Assembly (NCBI GenBank): GCA_025449115.1
Contig: JAHLKC010000022.1
Span: 1 to 64,000, forward strand
Reading direction: 5' to 3'
From: Chytridium lagenaria
Taxonomy: Eukaryota > Chytridiomycota > Chytridiomycetes > Chytridiales > Chytridiaceae
DNA: 64,000 bases
Shown here: positions 10,601 through 21,929 of the stretch, in pieces
How the letters are laid out: every line of letters begins with the position of its first letter
Numbering within the stretch: the stretch's first letter is position 1
Position numbers and translations under genes: made by a program
Notes under the pieces: generated by a model
The model's input: only the letters and a program-made list of their open reading frames with translations
Database searches by the model: none
What the model was told of the DNA's origin: nothing

Positions 10601-11905
10601 TCAACTCTCTGTTTGATCCTGGCTCATCCTCCAGAGCCAAGACCCTAACTTGTTGCAAAAGGGCTTTAAGTTCTTCCAATAAGGATGGGTCATCTTTAGG
10701 AAGACTACACTTCTCCCCATCTCATCACTCACACCACCCAAAAAACCATGATAAGCCTCCAGCCTTCCCCAAAATTCCCTTAGCTTAGTCCCTATCACCC
10801 CATGATCATCCCTAAACAAAACCCAAACCATCTGCCAAAGTTGCAACCAAGAAGACTTTAACCCTTTGCATTTCCCAATGGGAAAATTAATAAAGTTATG
10901 AAAGAGCCAGTCCAGATGATAACCAGTTCTGAAATGGCATAAAACACCAGTGAAAAAAATGGGAGGGAATGATGGGGTTGGGGTTAAAGGGGAATGGACA
11001 TGAAAGGTTACAACTGCATGAGCAAATCCATAAGGCACAATAATAACATCCCCTTCCTCCATAATCATAGCAAAACCCTTCTCAGATCCACTCTCCTCAC
11101 TCATACTCTCTAATGATTTAGCAAAACCTTCCAGGGTTTTTTAGGATCTGGGGCAATTCTGAGTTATGGACCTTAGCCCAATCCTTCTTAGCCCTAACTT
11201 TCCAGAAAACCCATAGCTTTGCAACCCAAATGAGAAGAATAGTGGGAACTAAAGTGGATATGGTGGTGGAAGGGTCAAAGTGAAGAGGAGTAAAAGATGG
11301 GACCTTTTGAACCCATACATCATGCTTAGCAAAAATGGGATGAGTGACCAAATAGGGGTTGGTATTGGGGTTGGAAGGGTTACAGATGGGGAGAGGAGTA
11401 AGATCAGAGGGGTAGTCAGGATTGGGATAAAAAGGGTTTTCAGGATTGAAGGGAAAGGATGGCATTCTTTCAATGCTGACATAACTTCTCTTATCAGGGC
11501 CCTGGTTATCATCAATGTAAGTATTCCAAGAGGTAGCCTTTAGATGGGGTTAGAAAGCAAATTATGTTATTTGTCATGGTTTAAAGCATAATAAAAAGTA
11601 AGATAAATAAACCTACCTCAAGGTCATAGGTCTTGAGCATTTTCTTCTGGTGACACTCCCCTCAGCACAAAGGGTGTATTATCCATGACCCAGTCTCTCT
11701 TGAGAATAATGGGATGGGGTAATGTGGACAGATTCTGGGGCTTTGGCCAGGCCTGAGGAGTGTCTTGAGAGGGACAGGCAGCAAGAAGCTCATTGACTTT
11801 AAAGATTAAATCATCCTCAAAGCCTGTATGGTCTTCTTTAAACCCTTTGAGTAGGTTTCCTGAAAGCTGTATGTACCATGGGTTAGAACTCACTCCTTCC
11901 AGTAT
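10601..11905 (-). pseudogene. JmjC-domain protein, frameshifted
   Basis: Jumonji-C proteins are Fe(II)/2-oxoglutarate oxygenases, typically histone or protein demethylases or hydroxylases. Reading leftward, exon 1 carries the family entry motif NTPFVLRGVSPEE. An intron follows (donor GTAGGT near 11,618, acceptor near 11,542). Exon 2 gives the iron-binding HxD (FTPLHFDPSTT) and the LWVFWKV strand, and the last part gives EEGDVIIVPYGFAHAVVTF with the second His. The C-terminus is helical and ends at 10,601. Two single-base frame breaks are visible, one at the end of exon 1 and one in an A6 run at about 11,142. The start is unclear (an upstream exon is likely). It sits alone in a transposon nest, so it may be element cargo or a degraded host gene. 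Family call firm, activity doubtful. Confidence 0.7.
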
Positions 11906-13940
11906 TATGATTAAGAGGAAAGAAAATAATGATGGTGAGGATGAGGGGTGTAGCTGCAGGGAATGGAGTTGTGCTATATACTGGATTACTGATATGACTT
12001 ACTGTTTGCATGGCAAAAGCTCCTGAGTGTGGAGGAAGAGAGAGAGAGTGTGTGATGATGGTGGTGGTGATGGTGGGAAGTGGAAGATAGAAGTGGAAGA
12101 TACTTTTTTGATTTCTGTGGAACTCTAATAATTTGTTGCTTTGTGGGAAAGTGACACCTGCCATTTGATCACCAGCTTTACAAAGCATGGATGGATTGAC
12201 TGATTAATATTAATTTTGCACTGGTCTTTGTACCCCCATGAAAGAGGGCAAAAAAAATAAAAAAATATCCCTGTTTCAGCTCATCTTGCTGAGTTTTGAA
12301 CTTCAGCAATTTCTTAGAGTCATCAGTGAGTCATATATTTTAAAAATTACAACAAGCTTGCCATCACTGGCATGCCATGTAGGTCTTTGGGGGTTTGAGT
12401 CCCTCTTATGACCATGTGTGTTTGGATATGACGGGAAACAGAGGAGCACCCATCAGCACAGTGGTCTACCATTTGCATTGCAAAAGGACAGGGCCCCTGG
12501 ACCTCATCTGGATGCTGGACAGCCTTCTCAGCCCTTCTCTGGACAATATGCTTCTGGATATAATATGAAATAAGAGCTCTGGGACTTAATAAGGTTACTG
12601 GAATGCTAGTGAGCCTTATACAGTGGCAAAGGAAGAATAGATGTATACCACACCTCCATTAGTCTTTGTCAGGCTGGACTTAATATGATGGCTCCCATAC
12701 TCATACTCAATTATTTCTAAAAAAATTTGTAAACACCCCCTGCTGCCCATAGCTCATCCGCAAACATTACTCCTGCCATTGCCTGTAGACCAACAGAACC
12801 TTTTTAACACAGAATCTCATATGCTGTACATGATATTCTTATGAATAAACCTTTTTCTTGATTATAATAATACCTAACAGTATTTTAAAATGTTATTATT
12901 ATGTATATATTACCTAGCCACACAGGAATCTTAATTTACAAATACATGAGTGATACACAAAGATCTTTCAGATATACTCTATAATGACTGATATAATCTT
13001 ACTTCAGCAAGCCTAACTCAGGAAGGGAGCATGTCAAGACCTTATCAAGCTACAAAGTATCATGAATTCCTCATTAAAGTATGTGGTTAAAATTTCAAGG
13101 GCCTGGGGCACAGTCTTGATACCCATACTCCATGCACATCTGAGACCAAACCTTTATAACCACCTAGAGAGTTTGGCTTTTAATTTTTTTGTCCAAAAAA
13201 AATTAGTAGGACAAAAAAAATTAGTATAAATGTTGAGAAACATCCTAAGAAGTCCCAACAAATCAACAAAAGCAAACAAGGGCAACACAACATTTATGTG
13301 TTGATAATGGTTGGGGGGTTTTTCAGCTACTGTTTGTGCAAACTTTGAGGTGGATTATGATAATTTGAGAGAGTGTTCATAAGTCTAATCCACATCTTTT
13401 TAGTCAAAGGGAGATTTTTGTAGTTTTCTTATTTGTTGAGTAAAAAGAGTTTTTGGTTAGCTCATATGTTTCTAGTTGTAAAGGTAGACCCCTTATGACC
13501 TCAATTTAAAACTGTTGCAAACAATACCATTTTTGGCTGCCGCAGGAGAATAAAGTGGTCATTGCGACCAACGGGGCAATGCGGCCCTACTTGGATGATA
13601 GTGGGCTAAGCCAACACAACCCCCTGTCCACAGACCAGTGCCCTAGGCAACGCCGCCATATGCTGGCGCTTGCCTCGGTACAACGCCAGGAAGCCGCAAC
13701 ATCCCCACGCAATAACCGGTTGCATCTGTCCACATTCACGCGGCCCACATGAACCATCTGCAATTGAAACTGGAAACCGAATGGCGGCCCCAACCATCTC
13801 CTGAACCAGACTTGACAGGATTGGAGTAGACCCATATCCCTTGTCAAACACCACCATATTTGTTCACATTATCTGAGTGCCACTGGATGCACTCCCCCAA
13901 TAATTCCCCCATAGCCCTCGCCAGGCCTGACGCGACAAGA
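11906..13940. other. No gene seen; AT-rich intergenic DNA
   Basis: No long ORF with recognisable content on either strand. The 13,555-13,857 interval has higher GC and short ORFs on both strands without known motifs. At about 13,439-13,486 lies an inverted copy of a word from the neighbouring tandem repeat (AAAGAGTTTTTGGTTAGCTC). Confidence 0.5.
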
Positions 13941-14560
13941 TGTTTGACTCCATAGATGCTCTTATACTACAGCAACACTCATTGTGAATGCTATAATGCC
14001 TACCAAAAAGAGGTGTTTTAGGGATTTGAAAAGCCCCCCACCTTTTTTAGTTGTAAAACTATATGAGCTAACCAAAAACTCTTTTTTTTTCACTTAAAAA
14101 AAGACAGCTAAAGAAACAGAAATTCTGTTTGACTCCATAGATACTAGTTTATTACAGCAACACTCATTGTGAATGCTATAATGCCTACCAAAAAGAGGTG
14201 TTTTAGGGATTTGAAAAGCCCCCCACCTTTTTTAGTTGTAAAACTATATGAGCTAACCAAAAACTCTTTTTTTTTTCACTTAAAAAAAGACAGCTAAAGA
14301 AACAGAAATTCTGTTTGACTCCATAGATACTAGTTTATTACAGCAACACTCATTGTGAATGCTATAATGCCTACCAAAAAGAGGTGTTTTAGGGACTTGA
14401 AAAGCCCCCCACCTTTTTAGTTGTAAAACTATATGAGCTAACCAAAAACTCTTTTTTTTTCACTTAAAAAAAAGACAGCTTAAAAAAAATGAAAATCTGT
14501 TTGACCGCTTAGATGTAATTACACTCTAGCAACACTCATTATGAATATGTGCAATGCAAG
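13941..14560 (+). repeat. Tandem repeat, unit about 186 bp, 3.3 copies
   Basis: Units start with TGTTTGACTCCATAGAT at 13,941, 14,126 and 14,312, with a diverged partial fourth from 14,498. Copies 2 and 3 are almost identical. Each unit holds CAGCAACACTCATTGTGAATG, a GAGGTGTTTTAGGGA block, GCCCCCCACC, ATATGAGCTAACCAAAAACTC and poly-T/poly-A. No coding sequence. It looks like a small satellite or the internal repeats of a non-autonomous element. Confidence 0.9.
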
Positions 14561-15332
14561 CGCAGTTTGAGCATGCAGTGCGGAACCCCGGCTCACATGC
14601 AATCCGGTAACATGGCATCGGCCCAATACCTTCCTGTTGTCCACCTTGGAGCACATGACCTCTGACAAGACAGCACACAAGTATAACGCCATCATCACCA
14701 TTGATAGTAGATCCGAGGGAGGCCTTAAGGAGTTCAAATAATAACTTACATTCTTTAATCAGTGTTCATTAAAGTCCTCCGCTCGCTACCTGGCTCAAGA
14801 GGTACTCTTGGCACCAGACGGCAGTTAGAATGGACCAACAGGAGCGTATTGTTTTTTCCTTTGCACCATCGTTATAAAGAGGGGAATAACCTGTATTTTG
14901 AATAGACTAACATCATAAAGCAATCACAACACTTACCTAATGTCCTGTATCCGCGAAGCTCCAGGCAAGAGACTTTGGTGACGATCACAATAGTCCGGCC
15001 CTGCGTACGCGACCTTTTCACCGTTGGCGTGTGCACCAATACTACTAAGCCTCATCCAACGGGAGGCTGTCTCGCCCTCGCTGCCTCAGCAAAAGTCGGA
15101 ATCATAGGGAGTTGGGAAGGGGAGTGACGACTGGCCCGCCCACATCGTGGCCAGCGACGTGATAATCGGGGGCTCGGGAGTAGACTTACCAAGGTGGAGG
15201 GGTTCCCGGGACCCAGACTGCAATAGTGGGGTAGATCCGGCTACCAAGGCGTCGCGTCCTCGGGTCTCTGACCCGTAAGTGGGGCTGCGAGAGGCTTAGT
15301 CCGGCGGTCACTACAGAGGCTAGGGCAGATTG
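14561..15332. other. No gene seen
   Basis: Mixed-composition DNA, rising in GC from 14,990 to 15,320. No ORF with a recognisable product and no tRNA or rRNA could be identified. Confidence 0.45.
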
Positions 15333-15731
15333 TCAATGATAAGACATGGGGATAATCCCAGCCCACCCCAAGGACAGGAAGTTGGCTCCAACTGAAGAAA
15401 GGCTAGGAATGGGGCCAAAATGAAGAGGAAAGAATTATCAAATTTATTCAAAACACCAAAATGTCTCCATTTATACTGGAGACAAACCAAAATAAAGAAC
15501 AAATAAACAGAAACAAAACACAGTCAAGGCACAAGTTGTATGAATTTCCCAAGAGTATGTTAGACTTTATTTCATCTATCAATAAAACATGCGGTGTCGC
15601 TTCCAACCATCCATCACCCACCTGTATGAATTTCACAAGAGTATGAAATTCACACAGTCGCACAGACTATCCGTCAAATATCCCCGTCACGCATCACCCC
15701 ATTATTGGGTTGATGATCACCATCCCAAACA
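15333..15731 (-). repeat. 3' LTR of inverted copia E
   Basis: On the minus strand a purine tract (GAAGGGGAG) is followed by TGTTTGGGATGG at 15,731. The likely end is ATTGACA at 15,333, giving TG...CA ends and about 399 bp. It directly follows the RNase H reading frame of copia E. No second copy in the window confirms the end. Confidence 0.65.
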
Positions 15732-15739
15732 CTCCCCTT

Positions 15740-15925
15740 CATCAACCCGAGCCCACTCCGGTGTATTTCGAACGCGGGCCGTTGTAATCCTTTGGTAAGA
15801 ATATCCGCCGTCATCCCCATCGTCCTCACATGCCTTATCTCCACTTCCTTTCTCTTCACGTGGTCCCGCAGGAACATGTACTTTACGTCCATGTGCCTTG
15901 TTTTATGCCATTGGGATAAATACCG
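15740..15925 (-). pseudogene. Copia E, last part of RNase H
   Basis: The minus strand encodes the conserved tail of copia RNase H (SQWHKTRHMDVKYMFLRDHV, then MTADILTKGLQRPAFE). Everything upstream of the SQW residues is replaced at 15,925-15,931 by the left end of the inverted-repeat element. At the far side of that element (22,515-22,540), minus-strand codons TPWVISQ could be the missing continuation, consistent with insertion into this gene. Confidence 0.8.
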
Positions 15926-15930
15926 GGGTG

Positions 15931-15968
15931 AAAACCGACGACTAGTAATAAAATTTCGTCGAATTTCA
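15931..15968 (+). repeat. Left terminal inverted repeat of the 6.6-kb element
   Basis: 38 bp starting AAAACCGACGACTAGTAATA. It is an exact reverse complement of 22,476-22,513. Similarity beyond the core on the outer side is weak and needs gaps. Confidence 0.9.
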
Positions 15969-16095
15969 AATATACACCGTTGTATACGTACGTTGATCAA
16001 TTTCAATACCGTTGCACAGAGAAAATTGACAATTCTTTTTCTGACAACGTTTACTACCGTATACGTCGGTACGTTGTGCTTTTTCTATTTTTTCA

Positions 16096-16494
16096 AAACG
16101 AGCGTCGCACCAAAAAATAAATCGGTCACCAAAGGTATGTCACCGCATACGTGGTATGCGTTGCCGTGATGGCATGCCTTCTTGACATTTCCGATACCAA
16201 GAGCAATGCCATTCACATCACATTTGTACATATGATACATAAACATATACCCTACAGCTCCTATTAATATCGCTGCAATATCGGGCTTCCCCAAGTCCCT
16301 GCAGCACTTGATGGAATCACATCGTAGAGGCCAACACATGAATTTACCAAAAAATGAGCGTCGCACCAAAATATAAATCGGTCACCAAAGGTATGTCACC
16401 GCATACGTTGGTATGCGTTGCCGTGATGGCATGCCTTCTTGACATTTCCGATACCAAGAGCATGATACATAAACGTATACCCTACAGCTCCTAG
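16096..16494. repeat. Direct duplication near the left end of the element
   Basis: The block at about 16,096-16,200 (GAGCGTCGCACCAAAA through TTCCGATACCAAGAGCA) recurs at about 16,354-16,460 with few changes. A second shared block (GATACATAAAC..TATACCCTACAGCTCCTA) lies at 16,230-16,264 and 16,463-16,494. The apparent 94-codon minus ORF across it comes from the repeat and shows no family motif. Confidence 0.85.
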
Positions 16495-16522
16495 GGTTTT
16501 TATTACAACAAATTCTAAAGTA

Positions 16523-19183
16523 TCAACGTCGGGATGTTGATTTCTTTAAAAACGCCTCGCTCCCTTTCTTCTCCAACTCTTTCCACACTATCCTATTTGC
16601 CATACAAATATACGTAAAAATTGTCATTATTGCATGCCCTTCAGTCATGTACGAGACCATCTGTCGTAGAACTCCCATGTTATGGTTGGCTGACTCTGTG
16701 TAGCTGGTATTAAGGTCTCCAACCCGCTCGTGCTGTCTGTAGTGTTTGGCGTGGGATGCAGCAGAGCAACCTTTGTAGGCATTGGAGTGAAAGTCGTCAA
16801 TAATAAAGCGGCAATTCTTGAAGAACCCATTCTTCTTGTCGTTACGTGTCTGGTAGAAGAGGAGGGACCAGCTGACAAATAAGCGTAAGCGTTACAAGTA
16901 AGGAAAAGAAAGGTGTTTCATAATATAATGAAGGTTTACCTTGTTGTGGTTCAACCTCTCGTTCTTTCAAAAATCGTTAACACTTACAACCTTAATATTA
17001 TATTAAATGTTCATACCTCTTTTTCTTGCCTTCGACGCGATAGACGGGATAGACACGTTCTTGGCTGCAATAAAAAAGGTTTTAGAAAAAAAATTATCCT
17101 AAGTATACGGCGTTAAGCGGGTATAGACAAAGGTATACGTCTAATTATAACAGTATACGATTGCATACGGCCGCAAGCCGTAACAAGTGTTAAATGTTAA
17201 AGTAGATGATAAAAGAAAATACAATAGAACTTTAAACCTACGCAACGTAACAGGATGTTTTGGCGTCTTTGGAGACTTGGGCGATTCTGTTGTTGGCGAC
17301 TTAGCTGCATTCAATTAGCGTAAGCAAAAGAATTGTAAATAAAACATAATAATTTACTTGGTTTTGCGGCGGGAACAGCCTCCTCTTCCTCCTCGTCTTA
17401 CATAGAAAAAAAATAATTATTAAAATCAGCATACTGTCGTAGACGGCAGCATATGCAAAATGCGGTTATAAACCAAGGTATACGGCTATTTATAGCAGTA
17501 TACCATCGCATACGGCCGCAAGCCGTAACAAGTGTTAAATGTTAAAAGTAGATGATAAAAGAAAATACAATAGAACTTTAAACCTACGCAACGTAACAGG
17601 ATGTTTTGGCGGCTTTGGAGACTTGGGCGATTGGGTTGTTGGCGACTTAGCTGCATTCAATTAGCGTAAGCAAAAGAATTGTAAATAATAAATATTGTAA
17701 ATCAAAAATACTTAAACTTACTCGGTTTTGCGGCCTCTTCCACCTCCGGTGCTTTAAATAAACATTTTTGTAAATTCGAAAATGCCGACATAATGCTGAA
17801 ACTTAACCGGGCTTTTAAGTCTTAGGCGAGGTAGACGTAGTACCCTTTTCTTAAATTAATGTTAGTCCAACGTTCAAATACCACATCTATACACAGTTTT
17901 TTAAAAAACTTTGAATATATAATCCATAGACTTACCCTTTCCCTTTGATGACGACGAGGTTATCGAACCTTTACCTAACAAAAACCTTGTGAGCGTACTT
18001 GGCGATGTATGGTTAACAGCAGCAGTACGTTTTGGAATACCGTGGTATACCCGTGGTATACCTAGTACGGTTAAACTCACCTTTTCCAGCGGTCGGCAAC
18101 GGCTCCTCCGTTATCTCCATCTCTTCTTTGACATGAGCCTTCTTACTTTTCGCGACGTCGATGCTCAATTTAGGCGGAACCTTCGCTGCTCAATATCACA
18201 CACAGAAGAAATTAGAAATCAACTCCGCATGACATAACGACGCTCAAAATACCTTTAACCGACCGTTCCTGTTTTGGCTTGACGACCTCTATCTCGTGCT
18301 CTATTCTTGTAAGTCCGATAAGATACTTTACATACCTTTGACGTAGGATACCACGGTCGGTTCATACCGTGACGTCGATTCCTCGACGTCACTTTCAACT
18401 TCCTCAGCAGGCTTGCCGATGAATCTAACTTTTCGTAAGGGGCAGGCTTTTACCGTGGCAGGGGCTCTTGCTTGCGTGGCTCATCAGGCTAATAACGATT
18501 ATCATTTAAATGATTCAAATTCAAATACCACAGCAACGACCTCCGATTCTTTGTCGGCCCATTCGATGATAACATGGTTATCTTCGTCGATGAGATAACC
18601 AGCAACTCGAGGGCTTTCCGGGGACCAGGTGTCCTGGAAGGCGCTGATGTATGCATTTTTGCCTAGTAGCGTCAATACATGAACTCGAGTGTATCCTACC
18701 TTTGCAATCTTTAAACGTAAACTTTCGGCAACGGCGGGATCAAACCCTAACTTTGGGAGGGAGTCCATCAATGCTGCAATCCTGACTTTCTCCGTGAGTA
18801 GCACATCCATGGCTTTCTTCTCCGCCTCAGTCAGGCGATATAATCGCGTTGTGACTCCTAATATACTTTTACCATAATAAGAATTTAACATCATAGCTAA
18901 CTTACTTTCGGGTTGCTGTGACCGTTTGCAAATGATAGTGGCCCTTCGCACCGCGTTTTTCTGTTGCTGTACTTCGTTGGGGTTGCTGAATGGTGGCGTG
19001 GGAACCGCCAAGTATCGAGGCCAGACCCTAGTATACGGATGCCGAGGAATCCAGTCTCATCATCATGGTAATGATAGGACCCCGCATTGCATGCCCATTG
19101 GCGCTAGTACTGCGCAAGTGGTCCTCCAAATGCCTTGCTGTTGTGATGGACTCCACCTCTTCGTCACAACATGGGCAATACAT
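16523..19183 (-). CDS. Element gene 1: zinc finger protein with DDE-like C-terminal block, many exons
   Basis: The start at 19,183 opens MYCPCCDEEV followed by TARHLEDHLRS, a Cys-Cys/His-His finger. Exons join in frame: 19,183-19,037, 18,960-18,906, 18,857-18,529 (GT-AG introns of 76, 48 and 40 nt), giving 177 codons including a helical domain (LTEAEKKAMDVLLTEKVRIA...). Further left are small exons coding acidic and Ser/Pro/Lys-rich linkers, two of them duplicated. The last exon (about 16,873-16,523) has an open frame reading FIIDDFHSNAYKGCSAAS... NTSYTESANHN...QMVSYMTEGHAIM. That resembles the FH...H...C, NTS/AEQxN and SYM signature at the Glu end of KDZ-associated DDE transposases. That last exon also has a second open frame that joins the linker exons, so which frame is used is unsettled. 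Function as transposase is inference. Confidence 0.5.
17155..17745 (-). repeat. Tandemly duplicated exon pair inside element gene 1
   Basis: About 230-250 bp at 17,155-17,385 recurs at 17,490-17,745, beginning in both with GCATACGGCCGCAAGCCGTAAC. Each copy holds, on the minus strand, a short acidic exon ending AAKP and a short exon coding KSPTTESPKSPKTPKHPVT (or TTQSPKSPKPPKH in the other copy), with splice signals conserved. Duplication has extended a disordered linker. Confidence 0.8.
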
Positions 19184-19619
19184 TTTTTGCAACAATTTTC
19201 TTTAGTGTTACTGTAGCAGTCATACGGATATTTGCTGTTGGACTTCAAATAAATCCGTTGAGCACAAGCATCTATCAGCGTATAAATTGCATACCATTAC
19301 ATACTGTTAAATATTATGACATACCATTGCATACTTTTAATGTAACATAATTCGCATGTTTGCTGTGAGTTATTCCCTAACCAGCCAACCCACTGAACTC
19401 TACGTAAACCACAGCATACAAGCGTATACCATGATTTTCTACTTTTTTTCAACAGATACGGTTTATTTTGGTACATATGCACCATGCAGCTAAACAATAT
19501 AAGGCCAACAAGCCGAACGTTTATATATGCTATGCAAAGACATAGAGGGTATTTAACAATAAACAGTTATATTAACATGCTTGACGCATTGACAACAAAT
19601 TTTTTTGGACTCAACGAAT
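19184..19619. promoter_or_regulatory. Divergent promoter region between the two element genes
   Basis: 436 bp separating the two start codons, AT-rich, with repeated CATACCATTACATAC / CATACCATTGCATAC words at about 19,289 and 19,321 matching the element's characteristic vocabulary. No TATA box is certain. Confidence 0.4.
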
Positions 19620-21452
19620 ATGGATAAGAACGGTGAAGTTCAACGGCAACAACTGCAGAACACATATGATGATGGTGAATACAGAATACATTGAATAATA
19701 AGCCTTTGAACGTTATTAACTTTGATCTTTATACACACAATCTATAGATTATGATGGCTCGGGAAGCCCTGAGGAGCCAACTTACAGTGACGATGATGAT
19801 GAGCCAACTCAGATTGAGGAGATGATGGAGGTTGATGCGTTGAATGAAGACTCGAATCGTAGTCAAAGACTCTCACGAAGATATGTTCGAATGGTTGATA
19901 GAAGTACCGCCGCACGGGGGGACACTTCAAATGAAAACAGTGAGTTCAATGCTGGTATATTGTTGACAACTCTGAACTTATAAGGACAACGTGAACAATC
20001 AGCAAACTACCAACATACAAATCAAAGCCGTAACAGATCCCATTCAGACTCTCTTCTGGCGGCTTCTCCTCCTCCTCCTCCTCTTCCTGTTCCTCTTCCT
20101 CTTCCCATTGAAGGTGCATACAAAATTAGAAGTGGCCAAGTTATACAGGATGGTACATTAACTTGAATATGGCAAACAATAGCTCACCTTTTTGTTTAAG
20201 TAAGTGTGAAGCAGTCCAACAACCGAAGAAACGCATTTCCCAATGTGAACTGCCCTGCACAAACTAGATCAATGACAAATTCCTTTTTTCGACGGCATTG
20301 GGAGCATCTCGTTCAAACGGTAAGTGCAGTTTAACATTTCATAAACATTCTTACCCCTGTATCTAGGCTGATAACATGAGTCGAAAAATCAACGCTGGAA
20401 TTCTCTTATTAGCTACTTACCCGGGGGCTATGGCAGCCAAGGCTTATACGTCACCAGGATTTCAGCGGCATGTTCCAGGTGAGAAACGGCTGCAAATTTA
20501 TTGCGTTATACACATCTACCAACGGAAACTGTGGTATGCCATAGTCTATCAACGCATACAGCAGTTGTACGTGGTATACCGCGACATACTGTGGTTACCA
20601 CAGTATACCGCAATATACAGCATTTTACTGCAGCAGTATGTTTAACCACGCGGCACAATGCTGTATATTAACGCATACCGTGAAATTCTTATCTGTTTAA
20701 TTTTTATAATGGTGATGGTTGTTAACGTTTAAATAGGCTTTGGGATTAGAGAGCTGAAAAGATTAAATGACCGCTACATTGTTGGCGTCGGAGGTTCAAA
20801 CCTACAGACCGCAGCTGCACAGAATGACAGTCTTCAATTAATGATGCACGAAAACAATGCGATACAGAGGACCATGATATCCAACTTCACGTTTTTACAC
20901 AAAGTGCAGGACGAAATGAAAGACAGCTTCGAAGCATCGCTTCTTTCATTTAAAAACATATTGGACGAATTCGACAAGAAGCTCACTGATATTGCCGAAA
21001 AGCTGGATTCGTCATTCGAAAGTGGCAGCGGTACGTCTTAATTTGAATATTGTTTTATTACATTTGATTCGGTTCGAGTCTGGAAAAAAATTAATCTAAC
21101 CATAATAAATTAAAAAGGGATACGTCCAAGGGTCAGGATTGCCCCCGTTGAACACCAAACTATTCCTGATAACAGCCGTACTTCATCACGTGTGTCAAGG
21201 CCATTACCTCGCTTTTCGGAAGACTCATCGCCGCCTCGCCGATCCGAACGCATTAGAAATCAGCAAGCTTTTCTCCCAAAAAACAAAGAAGGACTCGACG
21301 TACTTCTAGAGGTTACTCAAGGCCTTTGTCATCTAGAGGAACTGACCGATCAAGATCTCGAACTGATACAGCTCTTCAGAGCGGGGAGTTCACCTATGAA
21401 AATTAGTAGGTACAACTCCAGATCATCTCGGAGAAGCGACAGATATCGATAA
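19620..21452 (+). CDS. Element gene 2: unrecognised multi-exon protein
   Basis: ATG 19,620 and exons 19,620-19,674, 19,748-19,939 and 19,985-20,113 join in frame with GT-AG introns. They encode an acidic N-terminus (YDGSGSPEEPTYSDDDDEPT), a basic RSQRLSRRYVRM segment and a Pro-rich stretch (AASPPPPPLPVPLPLP). Later exons include one coding PAQTRSMTNSFFRRHWEHLV (about 20,220-20,322), one coding MSRKINAGILLLATYPGAMA (20,370-20,480), one with a coiled-coil look (DEMKDSFEASLLSFKNILDEF, 20,737-21,031) and the last (21,119-21,452), ending in a Ser/Arg tail. The exon between 20,113 and 20,220 is unresolved. I recognise no family. The acidic-proline N-terminus and helical middle suggest a DNA- or protein-bridging accessory factor, but that is guesswork. 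Confidence 0.5.
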
Positions 21453-21929
21453 TTATGTAAACTCAATCATATGAATAAATGCCGTAAAATTTTTTGTAAA
21501 ATAGTTAAGATATAATGTTAATGTACACAGCATTAGCACTTATATATAAGCAATGGCGCAAAAAAGCGTATGTCTACGCACGTAAATCAGCGATTCCGTA
21601 CGCTTGCGACTGTAAGCGCAAACGTTTGTATGCGTACGCATACGTCCGCACATACGTCTGCGAAAATGTATATATGAAGCAATGATAATTAAATTATCTC
21701 ACTTCCTCGATACTCCTTATGTGGCGCTCATAACTAGTACTGCTACTAATAACAGTTACTAAAAGAATAACTATACACTACTTAGATTTTTAAAGAAGAA
21801 GGAAATATATACCATGTTCTCCCTTTTTTATATCGAGCCCTTATGTGGCATAGAAAAAAACTAAATTGAGTGAATATTGCCTATTGATATCAGATGAATA
21901 CCTGATTGTCCATTTACATTGTTGGTAGA

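Noticed and set aside
13941..14560. CRISPR array
   Set aside because: Units of 186 bp repeat whole without unique spacers, and the genome is eukaryotic.
16085..16369. 94-codon minus ORF resembling a membrane protein
   Set aside because: It spans the duplicated non-coding block 16,096-16,494, and its repeated residues are explained by that duplication.
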